A DNA stretch of 8,224 bases from Desulfobulbus sp. (GCA_030602145.1 JAUWAH010000083.1:1-8224), one strand, 5' to 3'. Positions 1-7,366 are shown, counted from the first letter of the stretch. The notes: generated by a model from the sequence alone, not told the origin. Numbers and translations: made by a program.

Positions 1-840
1 GGCGCCCTTGCGATGCACCCAGACCTCCCTGCAAAAATGGGTCTCCCGGGCGGCATAGTTGTGGGCCACGTCCAGGGGAGGATCGAACTGGTTGCAGCCG
101 GTGACCTCGGCGACGATCTCCTGGAGGGCCAGCATCATCTCCCTCCGGTTGGCGCGGGCAAAGGCGACGCAGTATTCCATCTCCCGCAAATAGCACTGCC
201 CTTGCCGCGATTCCACCGGCAGCACGGCCAACTGCCATTCCTTGGGCACCGCCTTGTCCCCCTGCTTCCTGGCCAACTGCACGGCCAGACGGTTGTAGTG
301 GTCGGCCACCTTGTAGCCGAGATTGCGGCTGCCCGAATGGACCATCAGCCAGATCCGGTTGTCGCTGCCGCGCTGGATCTCGATGAAATGATTGCCGCCG
401 CCCAGGGTGCCGACCTGACGGCGGGCGCTGGCAAACTCGCCGGCCACCACCGGCAGGTCGCGTTCCATGTCGCCGGGATCGGGCAGGATCTCGGCCGGCC
501 GCGGGGTGTTGTGGTGTTTGAAGCCCAGGGGCACGGCCGACCGCAGCCCGGCCAGGATGCTCTTTAAGGCCGGCGTCTCCACTTCGGCAAGTCCGGTCCG
601 AACCGTCCGCATGCCACAGCCGATATCCACCCCGACCGCGTTGGGAATCACGACTCCCACCGTGGCCAGCACGCCGCCGATGGGCATGCCGTAGCCCACA
701 TGGGCGTCGGCCATGACGGCGACATGGTGAAAGGCGCAGTCGAGATTGGCCAGATTCCGGGCCTGGACAAGGGCCTCGTCCTCCAACTCGTCCAGCCAGA
801 GCATGATAGGAATTTTTTCCGTGCTGATGATCCGTTTCAC
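1..840 (-). CDS. rtcB: RtcB-family RNA ligase (3'-phosphate/5'-OH), C-terminus off the window
   Basis: RtcB joins RNA 2',3'-cyclic phosphate or 3'-phosphate ends to 5'-OH ends, using GTP and Mn2+, in RNA repair and tRNA splicing. The frame is open from a GTG at 840 to the left edge (280 codons). Visible family motifs are ADAHVGYGMPIGGV near residues 44-57, GVDIGCGMR at 70-78 (metal ligands D72 and C75), LGGGNHFIE at 146-154 (H151), HSGSRNLG at 168-175 (H168) and VAHNYA at 258-263 (H260). These match the metal-binding Asp, Cys and His residues of characterised RtcB proteins. The family is usually about 400 residues, so roughly 120 are missing, including the histidine that becomes guanylylated. 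The GTG start is supported by AAGGA at 847-851 and by an N-terminus beginning MKRIIS. No archease or RtcR regulator gene is visible. The next gene is divergent, so rtcB is probably first in its transcript. Confidence 0.95.
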   Translation of the reverse strand, partial: MKRIISTEKIPIMLWLDELEDEALVQARNLANLDCAFHHVAVMADAHVGYGMPIGGVLATVGVVIPNAVGVDIGCGMRTVRTGLAEVETPALKSILAGLRSAVPLGFKHHNTPRPAEILPDPGDMERDLPVVAGEFASARRQVGTLGGGNHFIEIQRGSDNRIWLMVHSGSRNLGYKVADHYNRLAVQLARKQGDKAVPKEWQLAVLPVESRQGQCYLREMEYCVAFARANRREMMLALQEIVAEVTGCNQFDPPLDVAHNYAARETHFCREVWVHRKGA

Positions 841-849
841 AGTGTTTCC

Positions 850-877
850 TTGCTCTCCTGTCTTGCTGGTATATAGT
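850..877 (+). promoter_or_regulatory. Candidate promoter for the Gate/Usp gene pair
   Basis: TTGCTC (850-855), a 16 bp spacer and TATAGT (872-877) form a plausible sigma70-type promoter in the rtcB/Gate divergent gap, giving a leader of about 65 nt. The AT-rich TATATA at 870-875 is self-complementary and could also act as a -10 for rtcB on the other strand, but I see no matching -35 there. The -35 match is moderate and the element overlaps the rtcB leader, so this is a weak call made from sequence alone. Confidence 0.3.
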
Positions 878-950
878 GCCGCCTGAGACAATCTTCCGCG
901 GCCGCCGGCCGTTCGCCCGACCTGCTCACCAACTCCCGGCCCACAATCGC

Positions 951-1919
951 ATGATCACCCAGGACACCCTGATCCATCTCTGGCTTCACCTCGGCTGGCC
1001 GCTGCTGCGCCTGCTCATCTACCTGGCCATCGGTCTGCTGGCGGCCCTGCTCATCGAGTCGCTCAACTGGACGCACAAGCTGGCGGTCGTCGCCCGGCCG
1101 CTGACCCGGTTCGGCCACCTCTCGCCACTGACCGGAGCCTCCTTTTCCGTCTGCTTTTTTTCGGCGATGGCGGCCAACACCATGCTGGCCGAAGGGTACG
1201 ACAACAACCGATTGAGTCGTAAGGAGCTTATCCTGGCCAACCTGTTCAACAGCCTGCCCGCCAACTTCCTCCATCTGCCGACGACATTTTTCATTGCCGT
1301 GCCGATCATCAAGGGCGCGGCCTTCGTCTACATCGGCCTGACCGTCGGCGCCGCCGTCCTGCGCACCCTGGTGATCGCCCTGTTGGCACGGATGCTGCTG
1401 CCGGCCGGCAACTCAGAGGCATCGCCGGCCGGGCCGCCACCGCCCTCGACCACGCCTTTCCGCACCGCCCTTCGCAACAGCATCAAACGATTCAAACGGC
1501 GCATCCGCAAAATCGCCGCCTACACCATCCCGATCTACATCCTCTTCTACGCCCTCACCGAAGCCGGATTCTTTGCCGCCGCCGAACAGTTCATCGGCCA
1601 GCATTTCGCCTGGCTTTCCTGGCTCTCGCCCCAGGCCCTTTCCATCCTCACCTTCCAGATGGCTGCCGAATTCACCGCCGGACTGGCCGCCGCCGGGGCA
1701 CTGCTGGCCAGCGGTTCGATGCCCATGGAAGAGGTCGTCCTCGTTCTCCTGATCGGCAACGTCCTTTCCTCGCCGATCCGGGCCGTTCGGCATCAGTATC
1801 CCTACTATGCCGGCATCTTCAAGCCGGCGCTGGCGGCACAGCTGATCCTGTTCAGCCAGACGTTTCGCGCCTTGAGCATAGCCCTGGTCGCTGTTGTGTA
1901 TTATTTTCTGGCCATGTGA
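951..1919 (+). CDS. Gate/nucleoside-recognition domain integral membrane protein
   Basis: This is a 322-residue polytopic inner-membrane protein. Hydrophobic segments lie at about 15-38, 60-80, 93-126, 128-152, 194-215, 232-258, 266-282 and 294-320. The pattern of a small-residue membrane segment followed by a conserved loop (SLPANFLHLP at 101-110, and later IGNVLSSPIRAVR at 268-280) resembles proteins with the Gate or nucleoside-recognition domain, including uncharacterised archaeal and deltaproteobacterial members. The two halves are joined by a proline-rich and then strongly basic linker (about 161-192), which suggests internal pseudo-symmetry. The substrate is unknown, and the domain name does not establish nucleoside transport. 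I chose ATG 951 because it begins just before the first membrane helix. The frame is open back to a GTG at 876, and neither start has a clear Shine-Dalgarno sequence. The tandem Usp gene follows after 59 bp on the same strand, so co-transcription is likely. Confidence 0.65.
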   Translation: MITQDTLIHLWLHLGWPLLRLLIYLAIGLLAALLIESLNWTHKLAVVARPLTRFGHLSPLTGASFSVCFFSAMAANTMLAEGYDNNRLSRKELILANLFNSLPANFLHLPTTFFIAVPIIKGAAFVYIGLTVGAAVLRTLVIALLARMLLPAGNSEASPAGPPPPSTTPFRTALRNSIKRFKRRIRKIAAYTIPIYILFYALTEAGFFAAAEQFIGQHFAWLSWLSPQALSILTFQMAAEFTAGLAAAGALLASGSMPMEEVVLVLLIGNVLSSPIRAVRHQYPYYAGIFKPALAAQLILFSQTFRALSIALVAVVYYFLAM

Positions 1920-1978
1920 AGTTCTCCCCTCCGGAACAACAACCGGCCATTCCCCATATTCCCGACGAGGAAAACACC

Positions 1979-2902
1979 ATGGAAAAAACCATCCTGGTCG
2001 CCGTCGACGGTTCGGTCTACAGCGGCAACAGCCTCGACTACCTGACCAAACTGTTCGGCTCCGACCCGAGTCTCAGCCTGCATCTGCTCAGCGTGGCGTC
2101 CACCGGGGGAGGCGGCAAGGACTGGATGAACGAAGTCGATCCGCTCCGCAGCCAATCACCGGGAACGGACAAGCGCACCCAGGCGGCCCGCAAGCATCTC
2201 AAGGACGCCGAGGACCGGCTGGTCCGCAACGGCATCGCCCGCGAACGGATCGCCTCGCGGCTTAAGGTTGCCTCCTCCATCAGCAGCGCCATCCGCGACG
2301 AGGCCGAACAGGGTCATTACGACAGCCTGGTCATCGGCCGTCGGGGTCTGGGAGCCGTGGGCAATATGTTCTTCGGCAGCACCTCGGTCGACATGATCGA
2401 AAAATGCCACAAGGTCCCGCTGTGGATCGTGGACGGCAACGCCGGCACCGACCGGTTCCTGCTCGCCGTCCACAGCCACCCTTCGTCACTGATGGCCGCG
2501 GACCATCTTGCCCACATGCTCAAGCAGCATCCGTCCGCCCAGGTCTGCCTTTATCATTCCGACTCGGTCTTCGGTGGCCAGCGGGCGGCCAAACCCGAAG
2601 ATTTTCACGCCCAGTGGGGCAAGGCATGGTGCGATCAGTATCTCGATCTGGAAAATTTCCTCTTCTATGCCCACGCCCAACTGCTGGCCGAGGGCGGCAT
2701 CCCCAGGCACCGAATTGCCCAACTGCCGGTCCAGATGCACATTGACGTGAGCAGCGATCTGCTCCGCCAGGCCAAACAGCATGGCTGCGGCACCATCGTC
2801 ATCGGCCGGCGACGGCGCGACCTGAGCCGTGGTCAGCTCAAGGGCGTTTCTGACAAAACCGTCAAGCAGGCCCAGAACATCGCCGTCTGGCTGGCCGGCT
2901 GA
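1979..2902 (+). CDS. Tandem-domain universal stress protein (UspA family)
   Basis: This 307-residue cytoplasmic protein has two Usp domains, about 1-153 and 157-307. The first opens with the typical strand KTILVAVDGS and ends with the ATP-binding signature G-x2-G-x9-G-S: G120, G123, G133 and S134, within GRRGLGAVGNMFFGS. It should therefore bind ATP. The second has the matching strand IVIGRRRRDLSRGQLKG, but the second glycine is replaced (R279), so its nucleotide site looks degenerate. Usp proteins act in stress responses and often regulate partner transporters. The start at 1979 is supported by GAGG at 1967-1970. The open frame extends upstream to 1916, where it would overlap the end of the membrane-protein gene, but that extension has no Usp features. 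It probably shares a transcript with the upstream Gate gene. Its stop lies 7 bp from that of the convergent protease gene. The family call is firm; the specific role is unknown. Confidence 0.88.
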   Translation: MEKTILVAVDGSVYSGNSLDYLTKLFGSDPSLSLHLLSVASTGGGGKDWMNEVDPLRSQSPGTDKRTQAARKHLKDAEDRLVRNGIARERIASRLKVASSISSAIRDEAEQGHYDSLVIGRRGLGAVGNMFFGSTSVDMIEKCHKVPLWIVDGNAGTDRFLLAVHSHPSSLMAADHLAHMLKQHPSAQVCLYHSDSVFGGQRAAKPEDFHAQWGKAWCDQYLDLENFLFYAHAQLLAEGGIPRHRIAQLPVQMHIDVSSDLLRQAKQHGCGTIVIGRRRRDLSRGQLKGVSDKTVKQAQNIAVWLAG

Positions 2903-2909
2903 GCACCGC

Positions 2910-5810
2910 TCACCGCTGTTTGGTTCCGACCGGCGCAGACTGGTCGGCCTGCGGCCCGACAATCACCGTGGCCGCCCGATCGGGTGCGAGATAGCGGCGG
3001 GCCAACTCGGTCAGTTCCTCGGCTTTGATGGCGGCAAAGCCGTCGAGAATGGTGAGCGGCCAACGGAGCTGTTCGGGATGACGGCCGGCGTGGTTGAGCG
3101 CCGATTCCAGCCAGTATCGATTGGTCCTCCGGATATCCCTGACCGAGGTCAGGGTCGGTTCCAGGGCCCGACGCAGCTCGTCCTCGCCGACCCCCTTGGC
3201 TGCCAGACTGGCAGCCACCTCCCTGATGATCCCGGCCAACGATTCGGCCTGCTCGGGATCGACAACCAGACTGGAGCGCATCAGCCCGAATCCCGCCCGG
3301 ACCCTGCTCGGCTGACTGATCACCCGGGGCGCATAGGCCGCCCCCAACTCCTCCCGGATCTTGACCCGCAGACGGTCGTCGAACACAGCGGCCAGGAGGT
3401 TGAGCCGCCGGGTACGGTCGATCTCCCAGTAATCGCTTGTCTGCCAGGCCACGGTGAGCAGACCCCTGTCGATAGTGCTGGCGGCATGCAGCCGAAGATG
3501 CCCGCCGGCGGGATAGGTGAAGGGGGTCGACGGCAATGTCTCCCGCCACTGCCGCTCTTCACCGCCAAAATATTTGGCAACCAGCCGGATCGCCTCCTGG
3601 GGCTCGATATCACCGACCACGTTGATTTCCAGCGGCGCACCGGAGAAAATCGGCAGCAGCCAATTGCTGATCCCGTCCAGATCGATCCGCTCCACCTCCT
3701 CGCGGGAGGGTAGACCGTACTCCGTGGCCCCGCCGGTCAAGAATCGCTCACCCTCCACCTGCTGGACACCTTCTGCTGTGCCGGCCAGCTGGTCATACAT
3801 CCGGCGGAGATTCTCCCGACCGCGACGATGGGCTTCCGGGCGGAAAGCCGGGTCGTGCAGGTGATGGCGGAGGAGCTGGAGCAGAATCTCGAAATCCTGC
3901 CGCAGACTGGAGCCGTGGAAGGCAAAGCTTTCCGGACCGACCTTGAAGTCAAGGCTGGCGGTGGTCCCGGCCAGGGCCTCGGTCAACTGGTCCCGGGTCA
4001 GTCTGCCGATGCCGCTCTCCCTGACCACCGCCTCGGCCACCAAGCCCTGCCCCGGCAATGCTTCCGCCCGCCGACCGGAGCCGAACAGAACGGCCAACTG
4101 CACCTGATTGGCCTGATAATCGGTCGGCTTGATCTGGAGACGGACGCCGCCGGCGAATTGCACGCTCTCCACGCCGATGTCCCGGTGGCTGGTGCGTTCG
4201 ACGATCTCGGCCGGATCGGGTACTTTCAGGTAGGGAAAGTCGGCGCGGGTCTCCGCCACCCACCTGTCGACCGGCCCGGCCGCATTGGCCTGATACAGTT
4301 CTCGCAGTTGACCCTCGATCTGTTCGCCCGTTGCGCCGGGTTCCAGATTGCCGACTAGGTGGACGGTCCGCCGGGGGCGGCTCCACAGCGATCGGAAGGT
4401 GTCGTTAATCTCGGCAAGGGTTAGTTTGTCCACCGCCGGCCCGTATACGGCCATCTCCTGGGCCGGGTTCATGATGACTTCGCCGTCGCCCAGCTTGCGG
4501 ATAATCTCGTCGGCCAACTGGCGGCTGTCGCGGGAGGGGGCGGTGTGCACCGCCTTAGTCAGCAGGGCGGTGACCTCCCGTTTGCCCCGATCCAACTCCG
4601 CGGCGGTGAATCCATCCCGCAAAGCCTGGGCCAGGGTGGTCTGGACCAGGGTCATGCTCTCGCGCCATTTGGCGGTCTCGGTCCGGGCGGCAATGGTGGC
4701 ATAGCCGTAGCGCTTTAGAAATATCCCCGTCTGGGCCATGGGTTGGGCGAGCGGACTACCGGGTCGCTGCTCGATCTGCCGGAGGCGGTTGGCGAGCAGG
4801 GTGACGCCGACATATTGGCGCATTTGCTCCACCTGGCGCTCCAGGGTGTCGGGCCGGGGCTCGACATTGAAAACCGTGGTCAGGGCCAAACCGGTATAGC
4901 CCAACTCCGGTTCCGACAGGACGAGAATATCGATGCCGGTTTCCCTGACCGTTCCCATCTCCGGGCAGACGACCTCCACATCGGCCCCCTTGAGGCCGGC
5001 AAAGGCCTGGGTGAGCAGGGGGACAGTCTGCTCGGGCTGCATATCGCCGACCACCACCACAATCATGTTGTCGGGTCGGTACCACCGGTCGTAATAGGCG
5101 CGCAGCCTGCTGCTGTCGGCGGCGAGCAGGACCTCTTCAACACCGATGGGATCGCGCCGGGCCAGGAGGGTGCCTTCGAAATCGAACTGCAACTGTCGCT
5201 TGGACACCCGGGAGGCGGCGGAATCTCGGCTGCGCTTTTCCGCCAGGATGACCCCCCGCTCGCGATCGACCTCCTTCTCCAGCAGCAGCGCACCCCGGGC
5301 ATAGTCGGCCAGGACCTTGAACCCCTCTGCCAGGACCTTGGGCTCGGCCGAGGGCAGGAGCAGGTTGTAGACGGTTTCATCGAAACTGGTGCGGGCGTTG
5401 GTATCGCCCCCGAAACCCATCCCCAGGGACTGGAAGTATTCGACCAGGGTGCCGGGCGGATAATGGGTGGTGCCGTTGAACAGCATGTGTTCCAGAAAGT
5501 GGGCCAGGCCGCGCTGCTCCTCGGTTTCGTGCAGGGATCCCGCCTGGACGCCCAGATACATCGCCACCCGGTTCTTGGGCTCCTGGTTGGCCATGAGGAC
5601 GTAACGCACCCCGTTGGCCAGCCGGCCGAACACCAGGGCGGGGTCCGGCTTGAGATCGCTTTCGTCCTGGGGCCAGCCGACGGTCAGGCAGGGTGGTCGA
5701 TCCGCACGGGGCAGATCGGCACCGACCAACCGGCCGGGCAGGAGCAGCAGCAGCATGACGATGAACAGCGGAACAAGTCGAAGAGATGGGACAGCGATCT
5801 GTTGCGGCAT
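2910..5810 (-). CDS. Exported M16 (insulinase/pitrilysin-like) zinc metalloprotease, PqqL-like
   Basis: This 966-residue protein has four M16-type domains in one chain. An N-terminal signal peptide (basic R11, hydrophobic 12-24, likely cleavage after VGA at 29-31) points to export to the periplasm or envelope. The inverted zinc motif is HFLEH (H104, E107, H108), and the third ligand E184 lies 76 residues on within RERGVILAE. The inactive C-terminal half keeps the Arg/Tyr pair R819 and Y826 (REELGAAY) that aligns with the substrate-contacting residues of pitrilysin-type enzymes. Size and layout resemble E. coli PqqL and similar single-chain M16B-like proteins. The expected role is degradation of peptides or small unfolded proteins; the substrate cannot be read from sequence. 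ATG 5810 was chosen over a TTG nine codons upstream because it has an AGG-containing ribosome binding site (5816-5820) and starts the signal peptide. No pyrroloquinoline quinone genes are nearby. Confidence 0.92.
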   Translation of the reverse strand: MPQQIAVPSLRLVPLFIVMLLLLLPGRLVGADLPRADRPPCLTVGWPQDESDLKPDPALVFGRLANGVRYVLMANQEPKNRVAMYLGVQAGSLHETEEQRGLAHFLEHMLFNGTTHYPPGTLVEYFQSLGMGFGGDTNARTSFDETVYNLLLPSAEPKVLAEGFKVLADYARGALLLEKEVDRERGVILAEKRSRDSAASRVSKRQLQFDFEGTLLARRDPIGVEEVLLAADSSRLRAYYDRWYRPDNMIVVVVGDMQPEQTVPLLTQAFAGLKGADVEVVCPEMGTVRETGIDILVLSEPELGYTGLALTTVFNVEPRPDTLERQVEQMRQYVGVTLLANRLRQIEQRPGSPLAQPMAQTGIFLKRYGYATIAARTETAKWRESMTLVQTTLAQALRDGFTAAELDRGKREVTALLTKAVHTAPSRDSRQLADEIIRKLGDGEVIMNPAQEMAVYGPAVDKLTLAEINDTFRSLWSRPRRTVHLVGNLEPGATGEQIEGQLRELYQANAAGPVDRWVAETRADFPYLKVPDPAEIVERTSHRDIGVESVQFAGGVRLQIKPTDYQANQVQLAVLFGSGRRAEALPGQGLVAEAVVRESGIGRLTRDQLTEALAGTTASLDFKVGPESFAFHGSSLRQDFEILLQLLRHHLHDPAFRPEAHRRGRENLRRMYDQLAGTAEGVQQVEGERFLTGGATEYGLPSREEVERIDLDGISNWLLPIFSGAPLEINVVGDIEPQEAIRLVAKYFGGEERQWRETLPSTPFTYPAGGHLRLHAASTIDRGLLTVAWQTSDYWEIDRTRRLNLLAAVFDDRLRVKIREELGAAYAPRVISQPSRVRAGFGLMRSSLVVDPEQAESLAGIIREVAASLAAKGVGEDELRRALEPTLTSVRDIRRTNRYWLESALNHAGRHPEQLRWPLTILDGFAAIKAEELTELARRYLAPDRAATVIVGPQADQSAPVGTKQR

Positions 5811-5871
5811 TGTCGAACCTGTGGCTTTGGTGTACAAACGAAAACTATTCTTGAAACTATAGTGGCCACCT

Positions 5872-5876
5872 GGAGG
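5872..5876 (+). promoter_or_regulatory. Strong ribosome binding site fixing the SDR start
   Basis: GGAGG lies 9 bases before ATG 5886. It matters because the same frame is open upstream to 4743 across the antisense strand of the protease gene. This site, together with the Rossmann-fold start straight after ATG 5886, shows where the real protein begins. Upstream in the 75 bp divergent gap are TATAGT (5858-5863), a possible -10 without a convincing -35, and the palindrome GTGGCCAC (5862-5869). Confidence 0.75.
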
Positions 5877-5885
5877 GGAAACAAG

Positions 5886-6707
5886 ATGAATATTGCCGGT
5901 AAGCGGGCATTGGTGCTGGGCGGTTCACGGGCCATCGGGCGGGCCATCGCCCGCATCCTCGCCGACCGGGGCGCCCGCTTGATCCTGCCCTGGTTCGACT
6001 GGCCGGAATCGGTGGCCACCCTCCACGACGAATTCGGTGCCGGCAACCATCTGCTCCCCCCGGTCGATCTGCGCCGTGCCGACGAGGTGGCCGGGCTGAT
6101 GGCAGCCATCGGCGAACGGTACGGCGGCCTCGACATCCTGATCAACAACATCGAGCGCGGCGGCATGCCCATCCTCCACGGCGGCTATGAACGCGAGGTC
6201 AACCGCGACCAGTGGCGCCTGGAGATGGAAACCACCCTGCATGCCAAATGGCTGGTTTTCGAGCAGGCCCTGCCCCTGCTGCGGCAAAGCGATGCGGCGG
6301 TGGTGGTCAACCTCTCCTCGATGGCCGCAATCGTTGGCCGGTCCGGACCGGCGGGCCTGCTGTTCAGCGACGGCTATGCCGCTGCCAACCGGGGCGTGGC
6401 GTCGCTCACCGAAACCTGGGCCAGGCTGGGAGCGCCGAACATCCGGGTCAACGAGATCATGCTCGGCTTGATCGACGGTCGACACGGGCCTGGAACCAGG
6501 GGGTGGGATCTGCTCACCGAAGCACAGCGCCTGGAACTGATGCGCCATACACCGCTCAAGCGGACCGGCACCCCGGAGGAGGTGGCCCGGGCAGTGCTTT
6601 TCCTGATCCGGGACGCTGAATTCGCCACCGGCATGGTACTCCGGCTGGACGGCGGCTATGTGGTGGGTGGGGAACAGCCTGCGCCGATGCCCGAAGGTCG
6701 GCTGTGA
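5886..6707 (+). CDS. Atypical short-chain dehydrogenase/reductase (SDR)-like protein
   Basis: This 273-residue cytoplasmic protein has a full SDR fold pattern. The Gly-rich nucleotide loop is GGSRAIG (12-18), the segment after strand 4 is NN at 87-88, the catalytic-strand segment is VNLSS (141-145), and the C-terminal region has TG at 248-249 and LDGGY at 254-258. It resembles FabG or enoyl-ACP reductase-type SDRs, but its active site is altered. In the YxxxK motif Y164 is kept while the Lys position is N168. The helix-4 Asn position appears to be T117, and the usual NNAG reads NNIE. There are also about six extra residues between S145 and Y164 (19 instead of 13). Nucleotide binding is plausible, but standard SDR oxidoreduction is doubtful. 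It is divergent from the protease gene and convergent with the acidic small gene, so it is probably monocistronic. The fold call is firm; the substrate is unknown. Confidence 0.85.
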   Translation: MNIAGKRALVLGGSRAIGRAIARILADRGARLILPWFDWPESVATLHDEFGAGNHLLPPVDLRRADEVAGLMAAIGERYGGLDILINNIERGGMPILHGGYEREVNRDQWRLEMETTLHAKWLVFEQALPLLRQSDAAVVVNLSSMAAIVGRSGPAGLLFSDGYAAANRGVASLTETWARLGAPNIRVNEIMLGLIDGRHGPGTRGWDLLTEAQRLELMRHTPLKRTGTPEEVARAVLFLIRDAEFATGMVLRLDGGYVVGGEQPAPMPEGRL

Positions 6708-6744
6708 ACGGGATATTGAGGATGTGCGTGCGGGTGGGGAGGGG

Positions 6745-7002
6745 TCAGCTTTCCAGGACCCAATCGGGAAGGTGGTGAAGGATATAGTCGGTCACCTTTT
6801 CCTTGGCGGCCGGGTCGCTTTTCTCCACCCCGGCATCCCGCATCACCTCGTCGAAATCGAACCAGCAGAGGGCGGTGTCCTGGTGGCCGTAGACGGTGAG
6901 AATACGGTGCTCGGGATCGTCGATGTCCTCCTCCTCCTGAATGGCGCTCACCAGGCGGGTCGCCTCATCGAAGGGTAAAAAACGGATGGAATCTTCGCTC
7001 AT
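6745..7002 (-). CDS. Acidic small protein of unknown function
   Basis: I do not recognise this 85-residue protein. It starts MSEDSIRFLPF, is rich in Asp and Glu (the stretch EEEDIDDPE at about 24-32) and ends HHLPDWVLES. It has no signal peptide, membrane segment, cysteine pair or known motif. The pattern suggests a small soluble alpha/beta domain with an aromatic core (CWFDFDEV near 47-54). ATG 7002 has a good AAGGAG site 6 bases upstream. The frame is also open to 7068, but that extension has no ribosome binding site and looks non-coding. The gene lies 99 bp downstream of rpmB on the same strand and may be read from the rpmB promoter if the intervening hairpin does not stop transcription. 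Its real coding status rests on the ribosome binding site, the well-formed reading frame and the absence of a better gene on either strand. Confidence 0.7.
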   Translation of the reverse strand: MSEDSIRFLPFDEATRLVSAIQEEEDIDDPEHRILTVYGHQDTALCWFDFDEVMRDAGVEKSDPAAKEKVTDYILHHLPDWVLES

Positions 7003-7055
7003 CGCGCACTCCTTGGCGTCAGGTGATATGTAAGGACTTCGCTGAACAGCACACA

Positions 7056-7082
7056 GGGCGAGCTGCATCCGTCAACTCGCCC
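7056..7082 (-). terminator. Hairpin after rpmB, possible weak terminator or mRNA-stabilising stem
   Basis: GGGCGAG (7056-7062) and CTCGCCC (7076-7082) form a perfect 7 bp GC-rich stem with a 13-base loop, beginning 19 bases after the rpmB stop. There is no T-run on the downstream side for minus-strand transcripts, so it does not meet the usual definition of an intrinsic terminator. It could attenuate read-through into the acidic small gene or protect the rpmB mRNA 3' end. Confidence 0.35.
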
Positions 7083-7101
7083 GGCATGAAGATCGATCGG
7101 T

Positions 7102-7296
7102 TCAGACAGGCTTGACCACCGCGCCCGAACGAATGCAGCGGGTGCAGACATTGGCATGCGTGGTGCCGCCATTGCCGGTGACCATATGCACTCGTTGCAG
7201 ATTGGGCAGCCAGCGGCGACGGGTTTTATTATGGGCGTGGCTGACGTTGTTGCCGGTCGAGGGGCCTTTGCCACAGATTGCACAGATACGGGCCAT
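7102..7296 (-). CDS. rpmB: 50S ribosomal protein L28 (zinc-ribbon form)
   Basis: L28 is a structural protein of the large ribosomal subunit. This 64-residue protein starts [12 protein letters not shown] and contains the family features [14 protein letters not shown] (16-29) and PNLQ (31-34). It has the four-cysteine zinc-binding set C5-x2-C8 and C51-x2-C54, so it is the zinc-dependent (C+) form. The length is normal for short C+ L28 proteins. ATG 7296 is preceded by AGGAG with 9 bases between. A longer open frame to 7428 runs through the promoter and is not coding. rpmG (L33), a common partner, is not adjacent here. Confidence 0.97.
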   Translation of the reverse strand: MARICAICGKGPSTGNNVSHAHNKTRRRWLPNLQRVHMVTGNGGTTHANVCTRCIRSGAVVKPV

Positions 7297-7338
7297 GATC
7301 GTGTTCTCCTCAAAAAAATCAGTTGACAATAGCCGCGA

Positions 7339-7366
7339 ATAATAACCGCCCACCCTGAAAAAGCAA
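7339..7366 (-). promoter_or_regulatory. rpmB promoter (sigma70-type)
   Basis: On the minus strand, TTGCTT (7361-7366), a 16 bp spacer and TATTAT (7339-7344) make a good housekeeping-type promoter. It faces rpmB with a leader of about 35 nt that includes the AGGAG ribosome binding site. It is well placed for constitutive ribosomal protein expression, possibly with the downstream small gene. Confidence 0.6.

Noticed and set aside
13..567. Plus-strand open frame opposite rtcB
   Set aside because: It is antisense to rtcB, whose motifs are conserved through the whole region; there is no ribosome binding site or domain.
1..840. RtcB considered as part of a defence or RNA-repair island
   Set aside because: No archease, RtcR, toxin, nuclease or other repair gene is visible next to it. 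The neighbours are ordinary chromosomal genes, though the left flank is outside the window.
2894..2914. Small stem with GAGC-ACC-GCTC pairing at the usp/protease convergent junction, considered as a bidirectional terminator
   Set aside because: The stem is short and interrupted, with no T-run on either side. The stops are only 7 bp apart, so termination signals, if any, lie inside the opposing genes or are factor-dependent.
2829..3713. Plus-strand open frame of about 294 codons across the end of usp and the protease gene
   Set aside because: It overlaps the usp 3' end in another frame and the antisense of the protease. Its composition is that of a shadow frame, with no known domain.
4743..5885. 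Long plus-strand open frame running in frame into the SDR gene, which would give a 654-residue fusion protein
   Set aside because: The first 381 codons are antisense to the well-supported M16 protease gene and have no recognisable domain, being rich in Gly, Gln, Asp and His as expected of a GC-rich shadow. GGAGG and ATG 5886 mark the true start.
7323..7328. Perfect TTGACA on the plus strand
   Set aside because: There is no -10-like hexamer at 15-19 bp downstream (the sequence there is CCGCCC-like), and it sits inside the rpmB leader.
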